From positions 1,820,001 through 1,884,000 of the forward strand of contig NZ_CP087190.1 of the NCBI RefSeq assembly GCF_024749165.1: DNA of 64,000 bases, given 5' to 3'. The notes below the pieces were generated by a model. That model worked only from the letters and a program-made list of their open reading frames with translations, was not told where the DNA came from and ran no database searches. Shown here one piece after another: positions 17,295 through 25,469 of this stretch. How positions within the stretch are numbered: position 1 is the stretch's first letter; each line of letters begins with the position of its first letter. This stretch comes from Pseudomonas sp. B21-023 (GTDB lineage: Bacteria > Pseudomonadota > Gammaproteobacteria > Pseudomonadales > Pseudomonadaceae). The position numbers and the translations under genes are program-made.

Positions 17295-18737
17295 ATGACC
17301 AACCTGCTGCTGTACCAGCGCATTGCCCAGCAACTGGCCGATGACATCCGCCGGGGTGTCTACCAGCCGGGGGAGCGGGTGCCGTCGGTGCGCAAGATGA
17401 GCGCGCAGCTCAATGTCAGCCATGCCACCGTGCTGCAGGCGTACGCCAATCTCGAGGACCAGGGCCTGATCCGTGCCCGGCCGCAGTCCGGCTACTACGT
17501 CCACCAGACCCCGGCGTTGACGGCGCAGACCCCGGATATCGCGCGGGTCGAGCGCCCGGGCCTGGTCACCCGGGCAAGCATCATCCAGCAAGTGCTGGTC
17601 GAGGCGCGGCGCGATGGGGTTTTCCCATTCGGCGCCGCGGTGCCGCATGTGGACTACCTGCCCGTGCGTGCCCTGCACCAGCAATTGGCCAAGGTGACGC
17701 GCTTCCACAGCCCGCGTGCCTTCAGCTACATGTTCAGCCCGGGTTTCGAACCGCTGCGCCGGCAGATCGCCATTCGCATGCGTGATGCCGGCGTGCTGGT
17801 CGATCCGCGTGAGGTGGTGGTGACCCACGGCTGCGTCGATGCCCTGCAGATGGCGCTGCGGGTGCTGACCCGACCGGGCGACCTGATCGCGGCCGAGTCG
17901 CCCACCTACTATGGCCTGCTGCAGCTGGCCGACCTGCTGGGGCTCAAGGTCATCGAGATTCCCAGCGACCCGTCTACCGGTATCAGCCTGGAAGCCCTGC
18001 AACTGGCAGCCAACCAGTGGTCGATCAAGGCGCTGGTACTGACGGCGCGCTTGAGCAATCCCCTGGGCGGCACCATCCCCGAGGAGCGGCAGAAGCAGTT
18101 GCTGCGCCTGGCCTCGGACTTCGACATACAGATCGTCGAGGATGATATCTACGGTGAGCTGATGTTCGAGCAGGGGCGCACCAAGGCGCTCAAGGCGTTC
18201 GATCGCCTCGACCGGGTGATCTACTGCTCGAGCTTCTCCAAGACCCTGTCGCCAGGGGTGCGGGTCGGCTGGATGATCGCCGGGCGCTACCAGGACGAGA
18301 TCCAGCGCCTGCAGACCTTCACCACCCACTCGGCCTGCAGTGTCACGCAGATGGCGGTGGCTGCCTACCTGGAGAACGGCGGCTACGATCGCCACCTGCG
18401 CTACATTCGCCAGGAGTATCGCAAGAACCTCAGTGCCTACCAGCTGGCGGTGCAGCAGCACTTCCCCGAAGGCACGCAGATGACCCGGCCCACCGGCGGC
18501 TTCATTCTTTGGGTCAGCCTGCCAGGGCGAGTCAATACCCAGGAGCTGCATGTGCGGGCGCTGGAACAGGGGATCAGCATCGCGCCGGGGCTGATCTTCA
18601 GTAATACGGAGCAGTTCAACCACTGTATCCGGCTCAATTGCGGTATTCCCTGGAACCGCGAGGCGGAGCGCGCAGTGATGACCCTGGGGCTGCTGGCCCA
18701 ACAATTGTGCCGCGAGCCGACAGGTTCACTTTTGTAG
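17295..18737 (+). CDS. MocR-type (GntR/aminotransferase) transcriptional regulator
   Basis: 480-residue fusion regulator. The N-terminal GntR winged helix (about 5-75) carries RVPSVRKMSAQLNVSHATVL. It is joined by a linker to a fold-type I aminotransferase domain. PLP-binding features are intact: Schiff-base lysine K316 in SSFSKTLSPG, an aspartate in VEDDIYGEL, and N255 in ARLSNPLGG in place of the usual NPTG asparagine region. Members sense PLP or amino-acid-derived ligands and regulate adjacent or distant metabolic genes. ATG 17295 begins directly with the wHTH; an extension to 17184 adds an unlikely 37 residues across the candidate operator. The target is unknown. Confidence 0.88.
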   Translation: MTNLLLYQRIAQQLADDIRRGVYQPGERVPSVRKMSAQLNVSHATVLQAYANLEDQGLIRARPQSGYYVHQTPALTAQTPDIARVERPGLVTRASIIQQVLVEARRDGVFPFGAAVPHVDYLPVRALHQQLAKVTRFHSPRAFSYMFSPGFEPLRRQIAIRMRDAGVLVDPREVVVTHGCVDALQMALRVLTRPGDLIAAESPTYYGLLQLADLLGLKVIEIPSDPSTGISLEALQLAANQWSIKALVLTARLSNPLGGTIPEERQKQLLRLASDFDIQIVEDDIYGELMFEQGRTKALKAFDRLDRVIYCSSFSKTLSPGVRVGWMIAGRYQDEIQRLQTFTTHSACSVTQMAVAAYLENGGYDRHLRYIRQEYRKNLSAYQLAVQQHFPEGTQMTRPTGGFILWVSLPGRVNTQELHVRALEQGISIAPGLIFSNTEQFNHCIRLNCGIPWNREAERAVMTLGLLAQQLCREPTGSLL

Positions 18738-18799
18738 GCTTGTCAGATGAGCGGGGAACAGGGAGCATACGCGTTTTGCAGCTTACGCTCCCGGTACCC

Positions 18800-19270
18800 A
18801 TGAACCTGTTTCGTCCTCTTGTCATTGCCCTGTGTTGCGCGTTGCCCTGGCTGCCGGCCGGAGCCGTGCAGGCTGCCGAGCCTGCAACCAAGGCGCAGGG
18901 GGTGCACAAGTCGCCGGCCAAGGCTGCAGCCAAGCCGACAGCCAAGCCCAAGCCCAAGGCCAAACCAAAGGCCAAGCCCAAGGTGAAGGCCAAACCTGTC
19001 AGCAAGGCTGTCGCCAAATCGCTACCCAAGTCGAAGATCGACCTGAGCCTGCCGAGTGAAATGGTCAGGCACCTCGAGCCGGACCTGGGTGACGGGCCGG
19101 TGGTGCGCAAACCTCTGCTGCCGTCGATGTTCCCCACCAAGCCGGAATCCGACAGCAGCCCGTTCCAGCTCAACGGCCGGCTGATCAGCAACGAAATGCA
19201 GCTGCAGTTGCGCAACGACAGCCGGCGCGACGTCGACGGCGCGGCGATCGATTTCGAATTCCGCAACTGA
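18800..19270 (+). CDS. Exported protein with Lys/Ala/Pro-rich domain
   Basis: 156-residue protein of unknown function. Residues 1-26 are a signal peptide (hydrophobic core LVIALCCALPWLPAGAVQAA). Residues ~35-75 are a low-complexity repeat of Lys-Pro and Lys-Ala units (KPKPKAKPKAKPK), similar in style to histone-H1-like or TonB linker regions. The C-terminal ~80 residues look structured and end in MQLQLRNDSRRDVDGAAIDF. It is probably periplasmic, where the basic stretch could span or bind peptidoglycan or LPS. Homologues are sometimes labelled as an IF-2-like protein because of the repeat, which is misleading. ATG 18800 is chosen because it gives the clean signal peptide. Confidence 0.75.
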   Translation: MNLFRPLVIALCCALPWLPAGAVQAAEPATKAQGVHKSPAKAAAKPTAKPKPKAKPKAKPKVKAKPVSKAVAKSLPKSKIDLSLPSEMVRHLEPDLGDGPVVRKPLLPSMFPTKPESDSSPFQLNGRLISNEMQLQLRNDSRRDVDGAAIDFEFRN

Positions 19271-19305
19271 CTGCCGGGTCACCGTCTTTTTCATTCGCTC
19301 GGCAA

Positions 19306-19334
19306 TTTCAAACATATGTTTGAGCGGTTAGTAT
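19306..19334 (+). promoter_or_regulatory. PsrA-like operator in promoter of the YkgJ/START pair
   Basis: A perfect 16-bp palindrome TCAAACATATGTTTGA lies at 19308-19323. It contains CAAAC-N4-GTTTG, which fits the published binding motif of PsrA, the TetR-type long-chain fatty acid sensor of Pseudomonas. A -10-like TAGTAT (19329-19334) with a weak -35 (TTTCAA, 19306-19311) at 17-bp spacing would place the palindrome between the two boxes, where a repressor would block initiation. Confidence 0.6.
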
Positions 19335-19377
19335 CCAGGGACGTTCGTCCCGTTTTGCTCCTGGGAGTCCTGTTGTC

Positions 19378-19632
19378 ATGAAATGCCGCGAGGGCTGCGG
19401 TGCCTGCTGCATCGCCCCGTCCATCAGTTCGCCTATCCCCGGCATGCCGCAGGGCAAGCCGGCCGGCGAACGCTGTCTGCACCTGAATGTCGAAAACCTT
19501 TGTGCGCTGTTCGGCAAGCCCGAGCGACCGCAGGTGTGTGGCGGCTTCAAGGCGGAAGCGGACATCTGTGGCAACGATCGTGACGAGGCCATCCGCATCA
19601 TCGGGTGGCTGGAGCAGATGACGGCGGCGTGA
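19378..19632 (+). CDS. YkgJ-family cysteine-cluster protein
   Basis: 84-residue protein with eight cysteines (C3, C7, C10, C11, C33, C42, C54, C64), including the family start CxxxCxxCC. Such proteins are thought to bind zinc or an iron-sulfur cluster; their function is not established. ATG 19378 follows CTGGGAG with good spacing. It lies 30 bp before the START-domain gene, and the two are probably cotranscribed from the promoter with the PsrA-like palindrome. Confidence 0.82.
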   Translation: MKCREGCGACCIAPSISSPIPGMPQGKPAGERCLHLNVENLCALFGKPERPQVCGGFKAEADICGNDRDEAIRIIGWLEQMTAA

Positions 19633-19662
19633 CAGGTTGGATCCTCGACAACAAGGAACAAG

Positions 19663-20271
19663 ATGATGAGATCGATCAAGCGTATTGCACTGCTGTGTGG
19701 CATGGGTGTCGTGCTGGCACCGACGGCTTGGGCCGAGAACTGGCAGGTGGCCAAGGACGAGGAGGGGATCAAGGTGTCCCTCAGCGAGGTGGCCGGTTCC
19801 AAGTACAAGGCCTACCGTGGCGTGACCGTGATCAAAGCGCCGCTGGCCAAGGTCAAGGCGCTGCAGGAGGACGTGGCGGGGGCCTGCGCCTGGATCCACG
19901 AGTGCAAGTCGCAGAAACTGCTCAAGAGCGAGGGCGACCAGAGCTGGACCTACACCCAGTTCAATACACCATGGCCTGTGACGCCGCGCGATTCTGTCCT
20001 GCATGTGACCACTGTCCAGGAGGCTGATGGCAGCCTGACCCGCAAGCTTGAGGAGCAGCCGAAGTATCTGCCGGAGGAAAAGGGCTTCGTGCGTGTCGCC
20101 CAGGTGGAGGGCTACTGGAAGCTGGTGCCCAAGGGTGACAGCACCGAGGTGACCTACCAGGTGCACACCGAGCCAGGTGGCAGTGTGCCGTCCTGGTTGG
20201 CCAACAAGTTCGTGGTGGATGCGCCGTTCAATACCCTGAAGGGGTTGAAGGAGCGTGCCGAGAAGCAGTGA
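19663..20271 (+). CDS. Periplasmic START-domain lipid-binding protein
   Basis: 202 residues. A signal peptide of 24 residues (…LAPTAWA|ENW) is followed by a START/SRPBCC domain: GIKVSLSEVAGSKYKAYRGV at the start, YTQFNTPWPVTPRDSVLHV in the middle and WLANKFVVDAPFNTLKGL as the long C-terminal helix. START domains form a hydrophobic pocket for a lipid or sterol-like ligand, so this is likely a periplasmic lipid-binding protein. Ligand unknown. It shares a transcript with the YkgJ-type gene and ends just before a bidirectional terminator. The PsrA-like operator upstream fits a role in fatty acid or phospholipid handling. Confidence 0.84.
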   Translation: MMRSIKRIALLCGMGVVLAPTAWAENWQVAKDEEGIKVSLSEVAGSKYKAYRGVTVIKAPLAKVKALQEDVAGACAWIHECKSQKLLKSEGDQSWTYTQFNTPWPVTPRDSVLHVTTVQEADGSLTRKLEEQPKYLPEEKGFVRVAQVEGYWKLVPKGDSTEVTYQVHTEPGGSVPSWLANKFVVDAPFNTLKGLKERAEKQ

Positions 20272-20296
20272 TCGGCGCCGGTAACGCAGAAACAAG

Positions 20297-20322
20297 AAAG
20301 GCTGCCCGAGGGCAGCCTTTTT
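20297..20322. terminator. Bidirectional terminator between START gene and gltA
   Basis: An 11-bp stem (20297-20307 with 20310-20320) ending in T-runs on the plus strand and in TTTCTTGTTT on the minus strand. It can end the START-domain transcript and the convergent gltA transcript. Confidence 0.88.
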
Positions 20323-20341
20323 AGCGTTCGGCCGACAGGGC

Positions 20342-21631
20342 TTACTTGCGGTCTTTCAGCTCGACGATGTCACGCTGCTCGTAGCCGGTGTACAGCTGGC
20401 GTGGGCGGCCGATCTTGTATGGGCTGGAGAGCATTTCCTTCCAGTGCGAGATCCAGCCGACGGTACGTGCCAGGGCGAAGATCACGGTGAACATGCTGGT
20501 CGGAATACCGATGGCCTTGAGGATGATGCCCGAGTAGAAGTCGACGTTCGGGTACAGCGAGCGCTCGACGAAGTACGGATCGGTCAGGGCGATCTCTTCC
20601 AGGCGCATGGCCAGTTCCAGCTGCGGGTCGTTCTTGATGCCCAGCTCGCTGAGCACTTCGTCGCAGGTCTTCTTCATCACGGTGGCGCGCGGGTCGCGGT
20701 TCTTGTACACGCGGTGACCGAAGCCCATGAGCTTGAACGGATCGTTCTTGTCCTTGGCCTTGGCGATGAACTTGTCGATGTTCGAGACATCGCCGATTTC
20801 ATCGAGCATGGTCAGTACGGCTTCGTTCGCACCGCCGTGGGCCGGGCCCCACAGTGCGGCGATGCCGGCGGCGATACAGGCGAACGGGTTGGCGCCCGAG
20901 GAGCCCGCCAGGCGTACGGTGGAGGTGGAGGCGTTCTGCTCGTGGTCGGCGTGGAGGATGAAGATCCGGTCCATCGCCTTGGCCAGCACCGGGCTGATCG
21001 GTTTGATCTCGCACGGGGTGTTGAACATCATGTGCAGGAAGTTTTCCGCGTACGACAGGTCATTGCGCGGGTACATCATGGGTTGGCCCATGGAGTACTT
21101 GTAGACCATCGCGGCAAGGGTCGGCATTTTCGCGACCAGGCGTACCGCGGAGATTTCGCGGTGCTGCGGGTTATTGATGTCCAGCGAGTCGTGATAGAAC
21201 GCCGACAGGGCGCCGACCACGCCGCACATCACTGCCATGGGGTGGGCGTCGCGGCGGAATCCGTTGAAGAACGACTTCAGCTGCTCGTGAACCATGGTGT
21301 GGTTCTTCACGGTGCTGACGAACTGGGCCTTCTGCTCGGCATTCGGCAGTTCGCCGTTGAGCAGCAGGTAGCAGGTCTCGAGGTAGTCCGACTGTTCGGC
21401 GAGCTGTTCGATCGGGTAGCCGCGGTGCAGCAGCACGCCCTTGTCGCCATCGATGTAGGTGATCTTCGACTCGCACGAGGCGGTCGCCATGAAACCAGGG
21501 TCGAAGGTGAAGTGGCCTGATGCCCCCAACCCGCGGACGTCGATAACATCGGGACCAACGGTGCCGGTTAAAATGGGCAGCTCGACGGGGGCAGCGCCCT
21601 CGATGATCAACTGCGCTTTTTTGTCAGCCAT
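20342..21631 (-). CDS. gltA: Citrate synthase
   Basis: 429-residue type II (hexameric, Gram-negative) citrate synthase that condenses acetyl-CoA and oxaloacetate. Catalytic residues are in place: H265 (GPAHGGANE), H306 (GFGHRVYK) and D364 (PNVDFYSG). The N-terminal domain typical of NADH-sensitive enzymes is present. It is transcribed divergently from sdhC across a 352-bp region with one strong promoter for each direction. Confidence 0.98.
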   Translation of the reverse strand: MADKKAQLIIEGAAPVELPILTGTVGPDVIDVRGLGASGHFTFDPGFMATASCESKITYIDGDKGVLLHRGYPIEQLAEQSDYLETCYLLLNGELPNAEQKAQFVSTVKNHTMVHEQLKSFFNGFRRDAHPMAVMCGVVGALSAFYHDSLDINNPQHREISAVRLVAKMPTLAAMVYKYSMGQPMMYPRNDLSYAENFLHMMFNTPCEIKPISPVLAKAMDRIFILHADHEQNASTSTVRLAGSSGANPFACIAAGIAALWGPAHGGANEAVLTMLDEIGDVSNIDKFIAKAKDKNDPFKLMGFGHRVYKNRDPRATVMKKTCDEVLSELGIKNDPQLELAMRLEEIALTDPYFVERSLYPNVDFYSGIILKAIGIPTSMFTVIFALARTVGWISHWKEMLSSPYKIGRPRQLYTGYEQRDIVELKDRK

Positions 21632-21689
21632 GTGGCCTCCTATTAATGCTTGAAATCATCAGACAGACCCCCCACGCAGGGCCCGCACC

Positions 21690-21717
21690 ACTATAGAGGG
21701 ATAAATTCGAATGTCAA
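21690..21717 (-). promoter_or_regulatory. Sigma-70 promoter for gltA
   Basis: On the minus strand a perfect -35 TTGACA (21717-21712), a 16-bp spacer and -10 TATAGT (21695-21690). Transcription would start near 21683, giving a ~50-base leader before the gltA ATG. Confidence 0.75.
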
Positions 21718-21831
21718 TTTGCCTAAAGGCTGGTTGAAACGCCCTCTGAGGCCTGATTTTTCACGAAATTCTCGCCCGTTTACGCCTTTTGTTCCTCAAA
21801 GGCAATGCGCTATTTGGGCTAGCCCCTCACG

Positions 21832-21860
21832 TTGTCATAAGCAGCCTAACTGTCTATACT
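21832..21860 (+). promoter_or_regulatory. Sigma-70 promoter for sdhCDAB
   Basis: -35 TTGTCA (21832-21837), 17-bp spacer, -10 TATACT (21855-21860). The start near 21867 gives a ~117-base leader before sdhC. Between this promoter and that of gltA (21718-21831) I see no further clear operator. Confidence 0.7.
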
Positions 21861-21983
21861 CGGCAGCCGACTCCCAGGGGCTTTCAAGCCCGCCCTGCTG
21901 GGTGTCGTCGCTCTCCTGGGTGGTGGGTACCTGACCAGTACACTTACCAACAACTTTGCCCTGTTAGCTAGGGGCTCTTCAGT

Positions 21984-22370
21984 GTGAAAAAAGCCGTGAA
22001 AAGCCAACGACCTGTAAACCTAGACCTAAGGACCATCAAACTCCCGATCACCGCGTACACGTCCATTCTTCACCGTATTTCCGGCGTCATCCTCTTCCTC
22101 GGCCTTGCCATCATGCTGTACGCACTGGGCAAGTCGCTGGGTTCGGAGGAAGGCTTTGCCGAGGTGAAGGCGTGTCTGACCAGTCCGCTGGCCAAACTGG
22201 TGACCTGGGGCCTGCTGTCCGGCCTGCTGTACCACCTCGTGGCAGGTGTGCGCCACCTGATCATGGACATGGGTGTCGGTGAGACGCTGGAAGGCGGCAA
22301 GCTGGGCTCGAAAATCGTGATCGTCATCTCCGTGGTGCTGATCGTTCTGGCAGGAGTTTGGGTATGGTAA
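21984..22370 (+). CDS. sdhC: Succinate dehydrogenase cytochrome b556 subunit
   Basis: 128-residue membrane anchor of complex II. Three membrane helices (about 28-50, 68-90, 105-127). The haem/quinone region is visible: SILHRISGV at the first helix and HLVAGVRHLIMD in the second, whose histidine is the haem ligand in E. coli. The start is GTG (21984) followed by a run of lysine codons; no ATG is available in frame. The stop overlaps the sdhD start by seven bases, so translation is coupled. Confidence 0.95.
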   Translation: MKKAVKSQRPVNLDLRTIKLPITAYTSILHRISGVILFLGLAIMLYALGKSLGSEEGFAEVKACLTSPLAKLVTWGLLSGLLYHLVAGVRHLIMDMGVGETLEGGKLGSKIVIVISVVLIVLAGVWVW

Positions 22371-22732
22371 CTAACGTCACGAACCTGTCGCGTTCGGGCC
22401 TCTACGACTGGATGGCGCAGCGCGTCTCGGCGGTCGTTCTCGCGGCTTACTTCATTTTCCTGATCGGCTACCTCGCCGCCCACCCGGGCATCGACTACGC
22501 CCAGTGGCACGCTCTGTTCACCAACAACGCGATGCGCATCTTCAGTCTGCTGGCCCTCGTTGCCCTGGGCGCCCACGCCTGGGTCGGCATGTGGACCATT
22601 GCCACCGACTACCTGACGCCGATGGCGTTCGGCAAGTCGGCGACTGCGATTCGTTTCCTGTTCCAGGCGGTATGCGGCGTTGCGATGTTCGCTTACTTCG
22701 TCTGGGGTGTGCAGATTCTCTGGGGTATCTGA
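22364..22732 (+). CDS. sdhD: Succinate dehydrogenase membrane anchor SdhD
   Basis: 122-residue second membrane subunit of complex II. Three hydrophobic helices; SRSGLYDWMAQRVSAVVLAA begins the first, and ALGAHAWVGMWTIATDYL carries the haem-ligand histidine. The ATG at 22364 overlaps the end of sdhC. Followed by sdhA after three bases. Confidence 0.94.
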   Translation: MVTNVTNLSRSGLYDWMAQRVSAVVLAAYFIFLIGYLAAHPGIDYAQWHALFTNNAMRIFSLLALVALGAHAWVGMWTIATDYLTPMAFGKSATAIRFLFQAVCGVAMFAYFVWGVQILWGI

Positions 22733-22735
22733 TTC

Positions 22736-24508
22736 ATGGCTAACATTCCAACCATTTCCTTCGACGCCATCATCATCGGTGGCGGCGGCGCGGGCATGCG
22801 CGCAGCGCTGCAACTGGCTCAAGGCGGCCACAAGACCGCTGTAGTCACCAAGGTGTTCCCGACTCGTTCGCATACCGTTTCCGCCCAGGGCGGCATCACC
22901 TGCGCCATCGCTTCGGCCGACCCGAACGACGACTGGCGCTGGCACATGTACGATACCGTCAAGGGTTCCGACTACATCGGTGACCAGGACGCTATCGAAT
23001 ACATGTGTCAGGAAGGCCCGGCCGCGGTCTTCGAGCTGGACCACATGGGCCTGCCGTTCTCGCGTACCGAAACCGGTCGTATCTACCAGCGTCCGTTCGG
23101 TGGCCAGTCCAAGGACTTCGGCAAGGGCGGCCAGGCTGCCCGTACCTGCGCAGCCTCCGACCGTACCGGTCACGCGCTGCTGCACACCCTGTACCAGGGC
23201 AACCTGAAGGCAGGCACCACCTTCCTCAACGAGTACTACGCCGTTGACCTGGTGAAGAACCAGGACGGCGCGTTCGTCGGTGTGATCGCGATCTGCATCG
23301 AAACCGGCGAAACCATGTACATCAAGTCCAAGGCCACCGTGCTGGCGACTGGCGGTGCTGGCCGTATCTACGCCTCCACCACCAACGCCCTGATCAATAC
23401 CGGTGACGGTATCGGCATGGCCCTGCGTGCCGGCGTGCCGGTGCAGGACATCGAGATGTGGCAGTTCCACCCGACCGGCATCGCCGGCGCCGGTGTACTG
23501 GTCACCGAAGGTTGCCGCGGTGAAGGTGGCTACCTGATCAACGCCCACGGCGAGCGCTTCATGGAGCGTTACGCGCCGAACGCGAAAGACCTGGCCGGCC
23601 GCGACGTGGTCGCCCGTTCCATGGTCAAGGAAATCATCGCCGGCAACGGCGTGGGCCCGAACAAGGACCACGTGCTGCTGAAGCTGGATCACCTGGGCGA
23701 GGAAGTGCTGCACAGCCGCCTGCCAGGTATCTGCGAGCTGTCCAAGACCTTCGCCCACGTCGACCCGGTGGTCGCCCCGGTTCCGGTCGTGCCGACCTGC
23801 CATTACATGATGGGCGGCGTTGCCACCAACATTCATGGCCAGGCCATCACCATGGACGCCGAAGGCAAGGACCACATCATCCCGGGTCTGTTCGCCGTGG
23901 GTGAAGTGGCCTGTGTGTCGGTCCATGGCGCCAACCGCCTGGGCGGCAACTCGCTGCTCGACCTGGTTGTATTCGGCCGTGCCGCCGGCCTGCACCTGGA
24001 AAAGGCGCTGACCGAAGGCGTCGAGTACCGCGATGCCAGCGACACCGACGTCGATGTTGCCCTGAACCGCCTGAACAAGCTCAACGAGCGTACCAGTGGC
24101 GAAGACGTGGCAAGCCTGAAGCGCGAGCTGCAGAGCTGCATGCAGAACTACTTCGGTGTATTCCGTACCGGCGAATACATGCAGAAGGGTATCGAGCAGC
24201 TGGCTGGCCTGCGTGACCGCATCGCCAACGTCAAGATCAACGACAAGTCCCAGGCCTTCAACACCGCGCGTATCGAAGCGCTGGAGCTGCAGAACCTGCT
24301 GGAAGTCGCCGAAGCTACCGCCATCGCGGCCGAAGCCCGTAAAGAGTCCCGCGGCGCGCACGCCCGTGAAGACTTCGAAGACCGTGACGACGAGAACTGG
24401 CTGTGCCACACCCTGTACTACCCGGGTGAGAAGCGCGTTGCCAAGCGCGGCGTCAACTTTGCGCCGAAGACAGTTCCTGCCTTCGAACCAAAAGTCCGGA
24501 CTTACTAA
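22736..24508 (+). CDS. sdhA: Succinate dehydrogenase flavoprotein subunit
   Basis: 590-residue catalytic subunit of complex II that oxidises succinate to fumarate. GGGGAG near residue 15 is the FAD dinucleotide-binding loop. H46 in [11 protein letters not shown] is the expected covalent FAD attachment site. [12 protein letters not shown] and the capping-domain arginine regions ([22 protein letters not shown]) line the active site. Length and order match other proteobacterial SdhA. Confidence 0.98.
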   Translation: MANIPTISFDAIIIGGGGAGMRAALQLAQGGHKTAVVTKVFPTRSHTVSAQGGITCAIASADPNDDWRWHMYDTVKGSDYIGDQDAIEYMCQEGPAAVFELDHMGLPFSRTETGRIYQRPFGGQSKDFGKGGQAARTCAASDRTGHALLHTLYQGNLKAGTTFLNEYYAVDLVKNQDGAFVGVIAICIETGETMYIKSKATVLATGGAGRIYASTTNALINTGDGIGMALRAGVPVQDIEMWQFHPTGIAGAGVLVTEGCRGEGGYLINAHGERFMERYAPNAKDLAGRDVVARSMVKEIIAGNGVGPNKDHVLLKLDHLGEEVLHSRLPGICELSKTFAHVDPVVAPVPVVPTCHYMMGGVATNIHGQAITMDAEGKDHIIPGLFAVGEVACVSVHGANRLGGNSLLDLVVFGRAAGLHLEKALTEGVEYRDASDTDVDVALNRLNKLNERTSGEDVASLKRELQSCMQNYFGVFRTGEYMQKGIEQLAGLRDRIANVKINDKSQAFNTARIEALELQNLLEVAEATAIAAEARKESRGAHAREDFEDRDDENWLCHTLYYPGEKRVAKRGVNFAPKTVPAFEPKVRTY

Positions 24509-24519
24509 GGGTGGCTGCT

Positions 24520-25224
24520 ATGTTGAAAGTCGAAGTTTATCGCTACAACCCCGACACCGACTCGGCGCCCAAGATGGAGTCGTTCGACGTCGATACCGGC
24601 GGCAAGGACCTGATGGTTCTGGACGTGCTGGCACTGATCAAGGAAAAGGACGAGGGCTTCTCGTACCGTCGCTCCTGCCGTGAAGGCGTGTGCGGTTCCG
24701 ATGGCATGAACATGAACGGCAAGAACGGCCTGGCCTGCATCACCCCGCTGTCGGGCGTGGTCAAGGGCAACAAGCTGGTGCTGCGCCCGCTGCCTGGCCT
24801 GCCGGTCATTCGTGACCTGGTGGTCGATATGAGCATCTTCTACAAGCAGTACGAGAAGGTGAAGCCGTTCCTGCAGAACGACACGCCGGCTCCGGCCATC
24901 GAACGTCTGCAGTCGCCGGAAGACCGCGACAAGCTGGACGGTCTGTACGAGTGCATCCTGTGCGCTTGCTGCTCGACCTCCTGCCCATCGTTCTGGTGGA
25001 ACCCGGACAAGTTCCTGGGCCCCGCCGCACTGCTGCAGGCCTATCGCTTCCTGGCCGACAGCCGTGACACCAAGACTCAGGAGCGCCTGGCGTCCCTGGA
25101 TGACCCGTTCAGCGTATTCCGCTGCCGCGGGATCATGAACTGCGTGAACGTTTGCCCGAAGGGTCTGAACCCGACCAAGGCTATCGGCCACGTACGTAAC
25201 ATGCTGCTGCAGAGCGGCACCTGA
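24520..25224 (+). CDS. sdhB: Succinate dehydrogenase iron-sulfur subunit
   Basis: 234-residue electron-transfer subunit with three clusters. The [2Fe-2S] site has C53, C58 and C73, with D61 as the likely fourth ligand (CREGVCGSDG). The [4Fe-4S] site is CILCACC and the [3Fe-4S] site is CRGIMNCVNVCPK, sharing their last cysteines. ATG 24520 has AAGG at good spacing; a GTG three codons upstream overlaps that site. Last gene of sdhCDAB. Confidence 0.97.
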   Translation: MLKVEVYRYNPDTDSAPKMESFDVDTGGKDLMVLDVLALIKEKDEGFSYRRSCREGVCGSDGMNMNGKNGLACITPLSGVVKGNKLVLRPLPGLPVIRDLVVDMSIFYKQYEKVKPFLQNDTPAPAIERLQSPEDRDKLDGLYECILCACCSTSCPSFWWNPDKFLGPAALLQAYRFLADSRDTKTQERLASLDDPFSVFRCRGIMNCVNVCPKGLNPTKAIGHVRNMLLQSGT

Positions 25225-25469
25225 TTCAAAACGTTGTACCTGCAGTAAGCCGAGGTGCGGGTGGTGAGCCCGCACTGAGGTAAAACCCGAGCAAGGGCCC
25301 ACAAAGCCCGCGCTCATTACCTATGAAGATATGAGACCAGCAGGGGCTTCCGGGCTGGTACCCGGAAAATCAGCAGGATCCAGGTGGCGTGGTTCAGTCG
25401 CTGTGTTCGGACTTTTCCAGGTTTGCTGTGGCTCTCGCCGATCAGTCCCCTAACCGAGGGTGACCAAGC
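25225..25469 (+). other. sdhB-sucA intergenic region with two hairpins
   Basis: 245 bp without a gene. Two perfect 7-bp stems stand out: 25255-25275 (gtgcggg/cccgcac) and 25348-25367 (ttccggg/cccggaa). Neither is followed by a T-run. They suggest transcript processing or stabilisation between the sdh and suc segments rather than termination. No clear promoter boxes are seen. Confidence 0.5.

Noticed and set aside
21650-21971. Short plus-strand frames in the gltA-sdhC gap
   Set aside because: They overlap both strong promoters, have no ribosome-binding sites and no recognisable product.
22070-24409. Long minus-strand frame opposite sdhCDA
   Set aside because: Overlaps three certain complex II genes and shows no motif of its own.
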